Source: Streptomyces sp. man185
GTDB taxonomy: Bacteria; Actinomycetota; Actinomycetes; Streptomycetales; Streptomycetaceae
Reading direction: 5' to 3'
DNA length: 64,000 nucleotides
Assembly: GCA_002551355.1 (NCBI GenBank)
Contig: NTHE01000045.1
Coordinates: forward strand, 1-64,000
Shown here: piece by piece, positions 50,147 through 57,576 of the stretch
Layout of the letters: each line of letters begins with the position of its first letter
How positions within the stretch are numbered: the stretch's first letter is position 1
Notes under the pieces: model-generated
What the model saw: only the letters and a program-made list of their open reading frames with translations
What the model was told of the DNA's origin: nothing
Databases searched by the model: none
Translations under genes and position numbers: made by a program

Positions 50147-52447
50147 TTACCGGACGACGGGAACCGCCTGCCGCGATTCTTTCCCGGCCGCACTCCGCGT
50201 TCCGCTGATCTCCTTGCGGACAGCGGCGATCAGCTGTTTGCCGTCGACTGTCACCTCCGCCGCGTTTTCGATCATGTCGAGAGCTTCCGGAACACCGGTG
50301 AGATAGCGCGGATCGTAAAGCCCGAGCCCCGCCCGTTCGAATGTCTCGGCCAGCAGTCGGGAGAGCGTCACGTGTTCGCTCCCCCAGGGCGTTCGATGTT
50401 CCCAGGTACCGTCCAGGGCGTAAAGATCTGTCACTTCACCGAGCGCCCGCAGTTTCGCCCGGCGGAACCCGCTGAGCAGGCCGAAAGCCAGCTCCTCGGC
50501 GCCCACCACCGGCCCGACGCCGAGCGCGCCGGGACCGTGCCGACCCGGCCCGGTCTCCCCGGTGAACAGCGGGGTCAGCGTGGTGAGCATGCGGGCCGCC
50601 TCGGCCGCCTGCTCGGGAACGGCGTCGGCCAGCAGCGACCAGGCGTCGGCGACCCGGTGCGCCCAGGCGTCGGCCTCCTCCGCTTCGAGGCGGTCGGTCG
50701 CGGGGGCGGCGAAGTGGTCGCGGAGGGGGTCGAGGTCGTCCAGCAGGAGTACGGGGGCCGGCGCCCGGCGCAGGACGTGTACGGGCAGCCAGTGCGGGCC
50801 TTCGGGCTCATCGGGTGCGATGCGCAGCCCCGTGCCGGGCGCGGACTTTGGCCCCCGGACGAGGAATCCACCGTCCGTGGGGCGCACGACCGCCGCGCCC
50901 TGCTCCCGGGGGCCGCCGAGGAGCACGGTGCCGAGGGTGGGCAGATGCAGGCTTCCGTCGCGGTACGCCACGGGCACGGGCAGATCGAGTCGGGCCCGGA
51001 CGGCGGCGGCGGCCACGGTCGCGGCGAGCCGTTCGGCGGCGGGCTCGGTGAGGCCTCGGCCTGCCTCGACGTCCTCCAGGGCGTCGACCAGCCAGGTGCG
51101 GGTGTAGGGGTGCGCGAGGACCGCGTCGAGCGCCTCGGCTCCGGGGGCGTCCGCCTCCACCGTCGCCGCGAGCCGCCATGCCTCGTCCCAGAGTGCTCCG
51201 CCCCGCCCGTCGAGGGTGTCGTGGAGGGCCGCGAGCAGGGTCCGGGTCAGGTCCTGGTGGGCGGCGAGCAGTTCGTCCGGCGACCGGACGGCGGGCGACT
51301 CGATGGCGGCGGCGGTACGGTCCTCGATGCCGCGGATCAGGGCGGCCAGGTCGGCGCAGTAGACCGACGGGTTGTCGAAGCCACCGCCCGAAAGGCTTTC
51401 GGGGCCCTGGTCGGAGCGGTACCGGTGGGTGTAGAGCCCGCCGCCGCACGAGCGCACGACCGGGCAGCGGCGGCAGGTCTCGCTGACCGAGGCCAGGCCG
51501 AGCTGCCGCGCCCTGACGCCGGGGTGGGCCGCGACCTCGTCGAAGGTGTTGCGGAAGACGTCGAACCCGGTGGCGGCGGCGCCCTCGTAGGCGCTCTTGA
51601 GCGAGTCGACCTGTTCCAGCTGCCCGTCGGTCTCGATGACGACGAGGTCGGTGGGGGCGAGGCCCAGGGACTCGGTGAGGCTGGGGCCGCCGCCCAGGCT
51701 GGAGAGCACCGAGGCGAACATCCGGACGGGCATGGGGCGGCCCTGCTCCGTCCAGCGGTCGAAGACCGTCAGGAGCCAGTCGGCGTACGCGGTGGGCGAT
51801 CCGTCCGGCCGTGGCGGCGGGTCGTCCCAGGTGGCGTGCGGCAGCAGGAAGTCGACGAGCGGGGGTTCGAGCGCGGCGAGGGCGTCGTGCACGGCCACCG
51901 GGTCGTTGTGGATGTCGACCGTGCACAGCAGGCCGAGGTCCAGATGGCGGTAGCGCTCCTCGCGGAGCAGTTCGACCGCTCGCATCACCATCGGGTGGCT
52001 GCTGCGCCCGTTGGCGAATCGGCGGTGGCGGTCGTTGGCGGCGCGGTCGCCGTCGAGCGAGATCCCGACCCGGACGTGGAACTCGTCGAAGAGGTCGAGG
52101 TAACGGGGGCTGAGCTGGACGCCGTTGGTGTGGATCCTGAGGTCCAGCTCAGCGATGCCGTTCAGAGCCGAGCCGAGCTCCTCGCAGACCCGTCGCAGTC
52201 GCGCGGGCCCCGCCAGGAGCGGTTCCCCGCCGTGCAGGATCACTGTGACGGAGGGAAGCGCATGAGTCGTCGCATGCTCGGCCAGGCGCCGGGCAGTCCA
52301 GGAAATTGCCTCGTCAGAGATGGTCTTCGGGCGGGTCAGCCAGCTCTGATCTGCATGTTCGTAGACATAACAGTGGTCACAGGCGAGATCACACCTGCTG
52401 TGCACTTTGAGAACGAATTCACGGAAGGGGACCAGGGGTCCTGTCAT
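50147..52447 (-). CDS. fxsB: FxsB radical SAM/SPASM cyclophane-forming peptide maturase
   Basis: A 766-residue maturase. Residues 1-230 are the radical SAM barrel with the [4Fe-4S] cysteines C19, C23 and C26 (SRCDLACDHCYVYEHAD) and the GGEPLL motif. A SPASM region follows near residues 330-370 (SETCRRCPVVRSCGGG, VYCADL) for auxiliary clusters. The C-terminal 330 residues resemble the HEXXH metallohydrolase-like extension of this family, but where HExxH is expected the sequence reads LLSGFRRAKLRAL, so metal binding is lost. FxsB enzymes link the Phe ring of the FxS motif to a neighbouring carbon, forming a cyclophane. It lies 30 bp after fxsA and 150 bp before fxsC. Confidence 0.92.
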   Translation of the reverse strand: MTGPLVPFREFVLKVHSRCDLACDHCYVYEHADQSWLTRPKTISDEAISWTARRLAEHATTHALPSVTVILHGGEPLLAGPARLRRVCEELGSALNGIAELDLRIHTNGVQLSPRYLDLFDEFHVRVGISLDGDRAANDRHRRFANGRSSHPMVMRAVELLREERYRHLDLGLLCTVDIHNDPVAVHDALAALEPPLVDFLLPHATWDDPPPRPDGSPTAYADWLLTVFDRWTEQGRPMPVRMFASVLSSLGGGPSLTESLGLAPTDLVVIETDGQLEQVDSLKSAYEGAAATGFDVFRNTFDEVAAHPGVRARQLGLASVSETCRRCPVVRSCGGGLYTHRYRSDQGPESLSGGGFDNPSVYCADLAALIRGIEDRTAAAIESPAVRSPDELLAAHQDLTRTLLAALHDTLDGRGGALWDEAWRLAATVEADAPGAEALDAVLAHPYTRTWLVDALEDVEAGRGLTEPAAERLAATVAAAAVRARLDLPVPVAYRDGSLHLPTLGTVLLGGPREQGAAVVRPTDGGFLVRGPKSAPGTGLRIAPDEPEGPHWLPVHVLRRAPAPVLLLDDLDPLRDHFAAPATDRLEAEEADAWAHRVADAWSLLADAVPEQAAEAARMLTTLTPLFTGETGPGRHGPGALGVGPVVGAEELAFGLLSGFRRAKLRALGEVTDLYALDGTWEHRTPWGSEHVTLSRLLAETFERAGLGLYDPRYLTGVPEALDMIENAAEVTVDGKQLIAAVRKEISGTRSAAGKESRQAVPVVR

Positions 52448-52477
52448 TCCGCCATTCTAGCCACTCCTGACGCCTGC

Positions 52478-52684
52478 TCAGAGAGCAGAGCTGAAAGTGG
52501 AAATGCGGGTGGACCGGGCCGTCGTCGCACCGATTGCACGACTGAGCTTCCTGGCGGCCTCGGCGCTGCGGACGTCGGTCGCCGCGAGGGTCGCGCGGGT
52601 CTTCGCAGGGGCGAAGGCGGGGGTGGTTCCGTAGGTCTTCACGGCCGTCCTAGGGGGATCCTGAAGGGGTCTGTTTCCGGACAT
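52478..52684 (-). CDS. fxsA: FxsA, FxSxx-COOH RiPP precursor peptide
   Basis: A 68-codon frame encodes a peptide ending ARSTRISTFSSAL and stop. The last five residues, F-S-S-A-L, fit the FxSxx-COOH signature that FxsB modifies. The leader is basic and helical (RSAEAARKLSRAIGATTARS). ATG 52684 lacks a good ribosome site; GTG 52642, 5 nt after AGGA, would give a 54-residue peptide and may be the true start. The gene is only 30 bp upstream of fxsB, as expected for a precursor-maturase pair. The larger open frame that contains it is not a gene. Confidence 0.82.
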   Translation of the reverse strand: MSGNRPLQDPPRTAVKTYGTTPAFAPAKTRATLAATDVRSAEAARKLSRAIGATTARSTRISTFSSAL

Positions 52685-53011
52685 TGGAACGCTGCACGGA
52701 TTCCGCGTCACCACACGGCCCGGCACGCGCACTTTACTACCGCTCAGGCCCCCGCACATGCCGACGGAAGCGCCTTCACACCAGTGTTTCGAAAGTCGAA
52801 TCACGCCTTCCGTTCGGCCGCTCGGGTGAGCGGAGGACGAACGGCGGGACCGGCGGGCCGAGGAGCCGGCTTCCCCCATGGACGTCCCGTGCAGGTGGGA
52901 GGCTTTCCGGCCGCGGCGAGGCCGCCCGCACCCGCGCCGGGCGCGCGCACCGTGAAGTGCCCGCCAGGGCCCCGGCCGCATCCGTCGGAACGTCTCGGCC
53001 GGGCCGGCCGT
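52685..53011. other. Non-coding 327-bp gap upstream of fxsA
   Basis: It separates fxsA from a membrane-protein gene on the same strand, and should hold the fxs operon promoter on the minus strand. Reading frames across it are Arg/Gly/Pro-rich shadows. I could not place -10/-35 boxes. Confidence 0.5.
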
Positions 53012-53794
53012 TCACTCGTTCACCGGTTCCGGGCCGGGGACGTTGTACTCCGCGCGGGCGCCCCGCAGGCAGTCCAGGACGCGTTCGTGGCTGTCGCCCA
53101 CGGCGTCCGTGACCCGGACCCGGACGTGGAGCGACTCGACTCTCTCGACGCACCGCCGCGAGAAGATCCCCACGGGCACGGTCTCGTAGTTCCCGGTGCC
53201 GACCAGCGGAAAGCCCGTCCCGAAGGCGATGAGCTGGTAGTCCCGCCCCACCGTGAGACCGCCTGCCGTCAGGGTGGCCACGGCGTCCGGTACGGCGACC
53301 CAGGGCGCCGTAGCCTCATCCGGCTCGCCGCGCGGCACGACGCGGCACTCCCAGCTCTCGATCACGGCGATGTGCTGACCGCAGTTCAGTATCCCCACGC
53401 GCCAGGCGGGTTCTCCCTCTACGAGCAGCCCCTTGCGCCAGGAGCCCCGGTAGCCGAGGTAGGGCCGGACCGTACGGGCGTACTGCGCCCTGGCCAGGAC
53501 GGCGCCCACCGCAACGGCCAGCAGGCTCCCGAGCGCCTCCATGTCCAGCAGCTGCAGCCGCCAGGGCCAGTCGTCCCGGGCGCCGGGCGAGACATTGGCC
53601 CGCACGGCCTCCCACAGCAGGATCAGGGTCAGGACCGCGAGCAGCACGAGGGGAGCGGCGAAGAGCAGCGGGCTGCGGCCCACCCTGCGCTGAGTGTCCG
53701 GGAGCGGTATGCCGTCCTGCGCCCCTCCGCGTCGGCCCCCCTCGATGGCCCCTCCCCCTCCCGGAGGTGATCGCGCCCATCGAAGGGGCAGCAA
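53012..53794 (-). CDS. Two-helix membrane protein with C-terminal soluble domain
   Basis: An up to 260-residue protein of no family I know. Two hydrophobic helices near the N-terminus (LLFAAPLVLLAVLTLILLW and EALGSLLAVAVGAVLARA) are followed by a beta-rich soluble domain (RVGILNCGQHIAVIESWECRVV, YQLIAFGTGFPLVGTGNYETVPVGIFS). The start is uncertain: a TTG at 53794 opens the frame, and GTG or TTG codons closer to helix 1 are possible. Two membrane helices plus a sensor-like domain beside the SLATT/SLOG and fxs genes hint at a role in the same island, but that is conjecture. Confidence 0.6.
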   Translation of the reverse strand: MLPLRWARSPPGGGGAIEGGRRGGAQDGIPLPDTQRRVGRSPLLFAAPLVLLAVLTLILLWEAVRANVSPGARDDWPWRLQLLDMEALGSLLAVAVGAVLARAQYARTVRPYLGYRGSWRKGLLVEGEPAWRVGILNCGQHIAVIESWECRVVPRGEPDEATAPWVAVPDAVATLTAGGLTVGRDYQLIAFGTGFPLVGTGNYETVPVGIFSRRCVERVESLHVRVRVTDAVGDSHERVLDCLRGARAEYNVPGPEPVNE

Positions 53795-54005
53795 CTCACC
53801 TGCATTTCAGTCCAGTTGGGCAACCTTGCCACAGCGCCGCCGGGCGAGGAAGGCCGCCGACGGCGAAGTGGCCGAACCCTGTCGTGGTGGCCGCCCGAGG
53901 GACCGGGACGCTCTTGCCGGGCCCGGTCCTCCCCCCTACTCTCGTGGCCCCGGGCGGGTCAGGCGCGACGACCGGGTCATACGACAACTGCAGACGGAGG
54001 CGACC

Positions 54006-54932
54006 ATGACGGCGCTGCCCGAGCCGCTGAGATCCATGGTCTTCAGGAACGATGACCTGCCGGAGCTGTTCCATCACACGGACGCGGTCGCCGTGGCCCG
54101 CCAGCGCGAGGCCGTGAACACCACCCGGGCGCAGCTGGCGCTGCTCGTGGTCGGCACGGTGCCCGCCGCGCTGCCCTGGCACGCCGAGGACGGGCCGGCG
54201 GGCCGGGCGCTGTACGGCGCGGCGGTGCTGGCCTATCTGGGCGTGCTCTTCACGACCTTCCTCGCCTCCCGGCGCAAAGCAAAGTCGCATTGGCAACTGA
54301 ACCGCTCCGCAGCCGAGTTCATCAAATCCAACTGCTGGCGCTACGCGGTGCACGGCGCACCGTTCGACAGCACCTCCGAGCATCCGGAGGCGCTGTTCGC
54401 CAATCGTCTGGAGGACGGTCTCCAGGAGTTGCGGAAAGTGGGCTGGGCCGACCCGCGCGAGGAGCTGCCGGATTCCGGCGGCCTCATCACGGAGTCCATG
54501 CGGGCGTTACGGAACAAGGCCTACACGGTCCGCAAGGAGACGTATGTACGGGATCGGCTCATCGAGCAGCGCCGTTGGTACCGCCGACGTCAGCAGGCGT
54601 CCCGGCGCGGGGCACTCATGTGGTCGGGCGCGATCGTCGCGCTGACGCTCCCGGCACTGGCGCTGAGCGTGCTGCAGACCTTCGGGGTGGGCCGGTCGTT
54701 CGGCCTGACGGGGGCGCTGTCCGCGGCGGCGGCGGCCTGTCTCGCCTGGAACGAGATGCGCCGGCACCATCCGCTGATCTCGGCGCACTCGCTGGTGGAG
54801 CAGGACCTGGAGTCGATGCAGGCCGCCATGGAGACCACCCTCACCGAGCGGCACTGGCCGGCGGCGGTGTTCGAGACCGAGCGGATCGTGTCGCCCGAGC
54901 ACACCGACTGGCTGGTCAGACACCGCGTGTGA
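54006..54932 (+). CDS. SLATT/DUF4231-like four-helix membrane protein
   Basis: A 308-residue protein with two pairs of membrane helices: about residues 41-90 (QLALLVVGTVPAALPW, LYGAAVLAYLGVLFTTFLAS) and 205-255 (ALMWSGAIVALTLPALALSVL, LTGALSAAAAACLAWNEM). Each pair is followed by a charged helix (RRKAKSHWQLNRSAAEFIKS; HSLVEQDLESMQAAMETTL). The pattern matches SLATT domains, proposed pore-forming effectors of SMODS/SLOG nucleotide-signalling conflict systems. It converges with a SLOG-fold gene 22 bp away. ATG 54006 follows CGGAGGCGACC. Confidence 0.72.
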   Translation: MTALPEPLRSMVFRNDDLPELFHHTDAVAVARQREAVNTTRAQLALLVVGTVPAALPWHAEDGPAGRALYGAAVLAYLGVLFTTFLASRRKAKSHWQLNRSAAEFIKSNCWRYAVHGAPFDSTSEHPEALFANRLEDGLQELRKVGWADPREELPDSGGLITESMRALRNKAYTVRKETYVRDRLIEQRRWYRRRQQASRRGALMWSGAIVALTLPALALSVLQTFGVGRSFGLTGALSAAAAACLAWNEMRRHHPLISAHSLVEQDLESMQAAMETTLTERHWPAAVFETERIVSPEHTDWLVRHRV

Positions 54933-54954
54933 GCTGCTCGCCGGCCGGCCCGCG

Positions 54955-55434
54955 TCAGCCGCGCAGCACCCCGTCGCGCCAGATCACGGTGACCGGGCGG
55001 CCCAGGGTGCGGGCGTACGTCACGATGTCGCCGGTGCCGCCGAGGCCCCGGGCGGGAAGTCCGTCCCACACCGCGAGCAGGCGGTCGCAGTGGTCGGCGA
55101 TGTAGGTGCCCGCCGCGTAGTACGCCTCGTCGGTGGAGTGCGGGAAGTCGAGCCGGACCTCCTGTGCCGCGCGCGCCTTGAGCTTCCGGTAGCGGGCGAG
55201 GTCGTCGGCGTTCTCGAAGCAGGCCTCGTAGTCGCCGCTGGGGATCACGGCGGTCAGTTCGGCGCCGCAGGTGAGGGCGAGGTCGGCGAAGAGCTGGTCG
55301 GCGCCGACCGCCAGGCTGGAGAGGGCCTGCGTCGCGCCGTCGAGGCCGCACAACGCGGCCCGCAGCCCCGCGAGCACATGGGCCTCGGCCTCGGCGGGGA
55401 TGGAGCGGTGACCGGTCACTCCGATGCGATACAC
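54955..55434 (-). CDS. SLOG-superfamily nucleotide-binding protein
   Basis: A 159-residue Rossmann-like protein. It starts with the SLOG hallmark YRIGVTGHRSI, continues with LSSLAVGADQLFADLAL and a D-H-C-D-R-L-L-A-V-W-D-G strand, and ends GDIVTYARTLGRPVTVIW. These are the nucleotide-binding GxTGHR and GAD/GT positions of the YpsA/DprA-like SLOG set. Such proteins are thought to sense or process nucleotide signals and to gate SLATT effectors. GTG 55434 is the start. It is convergent with the SLATT-like gene. Confidence 0.8.
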   Translation of the reverse strand: MYRIGVTGHRSIPAEAEAHVLAGLRAALCGLDGATQALSSLAVGADQLFADLALTCGAELTAVIPSGDYEACFENADDLARYRKLKARAAQEVRLDFPHSTDEAYYAAGTYIADHCDRLLAVWDGLPARGLGGTGDIVTYARTLGRPVTVIWRDGVLRG

Positions 55435-55549
55435 GGACGCGCTACCCCCTGATGCCAGCGGAGCGCACCCCGGGAGCGCCCCCGCCCCCGCCGCCCCGTC
55501 ACGACGACCCGTCGCGACATCCTCTCAAGAGCCCCCGGGCGAGCGGGAG

Positions 55550-55575
55550 CCCCCGTCCGGAATTCCGGACGGGGG
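55550..55575. terminator. Perfect 26-bp palindromic terminator after sprB
   Basis: CCCCCGTCCGG-AATT-CCGGACGGGGG is a complete palindrome between the sprB stop and the upstream-lying SLOG gene, both on the minus strand. It would form an 11-bp stem with an AATT loop. Confidence 0.8.
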
Positions 55576-55617
55576 CACGTATGTACGGACAGCTCCGCAC
55601 CTGGCCGGCTGGGCCGG

Positions 55618-56517
55618 TCAGTACACGCTGACGCCGTACGCGCTCAGCGCCTCGGTGACCGGCTGGAAGAAGGTCGTTCCGCCGGAGGAGCAGTTGCCGC
55701 TGCCGCCGGAGGTGAGACCGATCGCCCGGGTGCCGGAGTAGAGCGGGCCGCCGGAGTCGCCGGGCTCGGCGCACACGTTGGTCCGGATCATGCCGTAGAC
55801 GACATCGCCGCCCCCGTAGTTGACGGTGGCGTTGAGTCCGGTGACCGAACCGCTGTGGGTGCCAGTGGTGGAGCCGCGGCGGGTGACGGCCAGGCCGACG
55901 GTGGCGTTGCCGGCGCTGGTGATGTCCTGGCCGCCGACCGTGCCGTCCTTCGGGATGGAGGAGTTGGTGTAGCGCACGATGCCGTAGTCGTTGTTCGGGA
56001 AGCTCGAACCGGAGGTCGTGCCCAGCACCGTGGTCCGGGCCGAGTTGGCCCACCAGGTCGTCGCACCGTCGGTGCAGTGACCGGCGGTGAGGAAGTAGTA
56101 GGTGCTGCCGCTGCGGACGTTGAAGCCCAGCGAGCAGCGTCCGGTGCTGGAGTAGATCGCGTCGCCGCCGGAGATCAGCTTGGTGAACTTGCCCGGCGTG
56201 CGCTCGATGCGCAGCGCGTCGGCGTTGGCGCCCGCCGACTTCTTGATCTGGTTGATCTCCGCCTTCGAGACCGTGCTGTCGACGGTCACGACGAGGCGCT
56301 TGGACTGCGGGTCGATGTTCCAGGCGGTGCCCGCGATGTCGGCGCCGAGCACGGCGTCGCTCGCCGCGGTCAGCTGGTTGGCGCTGAACGTCCGGGGGGT
56401 TTCGGCGTTCGCGGTGGGGATGGCCATCGCCGCGACGGCGGCGAGCCCCGCGAGTACGGCCGTGGTACGGACGCGTCTCGCCGCGTTGGAGCGGGGGTTG
56501 GTGCGCTTGATCCTCAC
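55618..56517 (-). CDS. sprB: Streptogrisin B-like secreted serine protease
   Basis: A 299-residue pre-pro-protease, the exact length of S. griseus streptogrisin B. The signal spans residues 1-38 (..TTAVLAGLAAVAAMAIPTANA), then a short pro-domain. The mature enzyme begins at ISGGDAIYSSTGRCSLGFNV, a sequence I recall as identical in SGPB. The triad is His in FLTAGHC, Asp in NNDYGIVRY and Ser in EPGDSGGPLY. Only a few positions differ from the S. griseus protein (for example NSSIPKDG). GTG 56517 follows GGAGGAACCCGAA. Confidence 0.95.
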   Translation of the reverse strand: MRIKRTNPRSNAARRVRTTAVLAGLAAVAAMAIPTANAETPRTFSANQLTAASDAVLGADIAGTAWNIDPQSKRLVVTVDSTVSKAEINQIKKSAGANADALRIERTPGKFTKLISGGDAIYSSTGRCSLGFNVRSGSTYYFLTAGHCTDGATTWWANSARTTVLGTTSGSSFPNNDYGIVRYTNSSIPKDGTVGGQDITSAGNATVGLAVTRRGSTTGTHSGSVTGLNATVNYGGGDVVYGMIRTNVCAEPGDSGGPLYSGTRAIGLTSGGSGNCSSGGTTFFQPVTEALSAYGVSVY

Positions 56518-56747
56518 TTCGGGTTCCTCCGAGGGGAATCGGGGGCCCTCCTGTGGGGTGGCGGGCCCGTGAGGCGCAGTCGGGGGCCTGTCCGGATTCC
56601 GGAATTGCCGTGCCCCTGACAATCGCTGACCGGAGTATCGAGGGGCCCGGACAGGAGGCGCAAGAATGCCTTTCGGCCACGCGGGTCACCTACGTCTCGG
56701 GCCCCGGGAGCCGTGGGGCTGCCGGGGCCGGAGAGGTCTCTCGCGGG

Positions 56748-57572
56748 TCAGGCGTCGATCCGGTTCCGCTCCCCCGCCGGGACCGGGACGGGCAGGGTGT
56801 TGCCCGGCGGTGGGAAGGGGCAGATGAAGTGATCCGCGAAGGCGCACGGCGGCAGCAGCGCGCGGTTGAGGTCGACGCTCACGCTGCCGTCGGCGGCGGG
56901 CGCCCCGGGCCGCAGGAACCGGAAGCGGTAGCTGCTGTTCCCGCTGGTCGCGTCGGCGAAGACGGCCCACAGCGACCCGTCGGGCTCGACCGCCACCTGG
57001 AGCGTGTGCCGCTCACCGTCCAGCGTGAAGGCGATCTCCCCGGCGAGGCCGAGACCGCGCTCGACCCCGTCCGCGTTGGCCACCCGAACGGTCCGGTCGC
57101 CGCCGTACGGACGGAAGGTCCCGGGCAGCGTCCACCGGGCGTCGTACGGGGTGGCCTCGATGGTCGAGAAGGCGTGCCGGGCCGCGGATCCCGGGTCGAA
57201 GTCCCGTACCGCCCAGAGCCCTTCGCGGCGCAGCACCACCAGTCGGCGCTCCCCCTGCGCGACCCGGGAGTCGTCGATCGGCCCGCGGTCCGCGCCGAGC
57301 CGGACCTCGCCGGTCAAGGGCTTGCCGTCGACGACGACCCCGTCCTCGGGGGCGGCCGTGAGGACCACCTCGTCGCCGTCCTCGCGCCAGTGACCGGGGA
57401 CGGCCGGAATTCGCCCTTCCGGGTGGTCGGAGAGCCAGTGGGTTCCGGTCAGGGAGAGCGGGCCGTACGGGGCGGCGACGGCGACGACGCGCCCTTCGTG
57501 CCACCGCTGCCAGTCCCGCGCGGCGTCCGGCCCGCCGCCGGCCCGCTCCTGCTTCTGTGCGTCCGTGCTCAT
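56748..57572 (-). CDS. DUF1684-domain protein
   Basis: A 274-residue soluble protein matching the DUF1684 layout: RDWQRWHEGRVVAVAAPYGPLSLTGTHWLSDHPEGRIPAVPGHWREDGDEV near the start, and LLPPCAFADHFICPFPPPGN-LPVPVPAGE at the end, which holds the conserved Cys/His-containing signature. It has no assigned function. It starts 4 bp after the NtaA-type monooxygenase gene and is the last gene of the ABC-monooxygenase operon, which suggests a helper or hydrolytic role there. Confidence 0.85.
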   Translation of the reverse strand: MSTDAQKQERAGGGPDAARDWQRWHEGRVVAVAAPYGPLSLTGTHWLSDHPEGRIPAVPGHWREDGDEVVLTAAPEDGVVVDGKPLTGEVRLGADRGPIDDSRVAQGERRLVVLRREGLWAVRDFDPGSAARHAFSTIEATPYDARWTLPGTFRPYGGDRTVRVANADGVERGLGLAGEIAFTLDGERHTLQVAVEPDGSLWAVFADATSGNSSYRFRFLRPGAPAADGSVSVDLNRALLPPCAFADHFICPFPPPGNTLPVPVPAGERNRIDA

Positions 57573-57576
57573 GCGG

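Noticed and set aside
52685..52981. Long version of FxsA (167 residues)
   Set aside because: The extra N-terminal part is low-complexity Arg/Ser/Gly without a ribosome site and not like a RiPP leader.
52776..53153. 125-residue minus-strand frame next to fxsA, considered as a second precursor
   Set aside because: It ends STFETLV, not FxSxx, is Arg/Pro-rich throughout and overlaps the membrane-protein gene.
42288..56517. Composite transposon bounded by the two protease genes
   Set aside because: The proteases are diverged paralogues with different pro-regions, and there are no terminal repeats, transposase or integrase.
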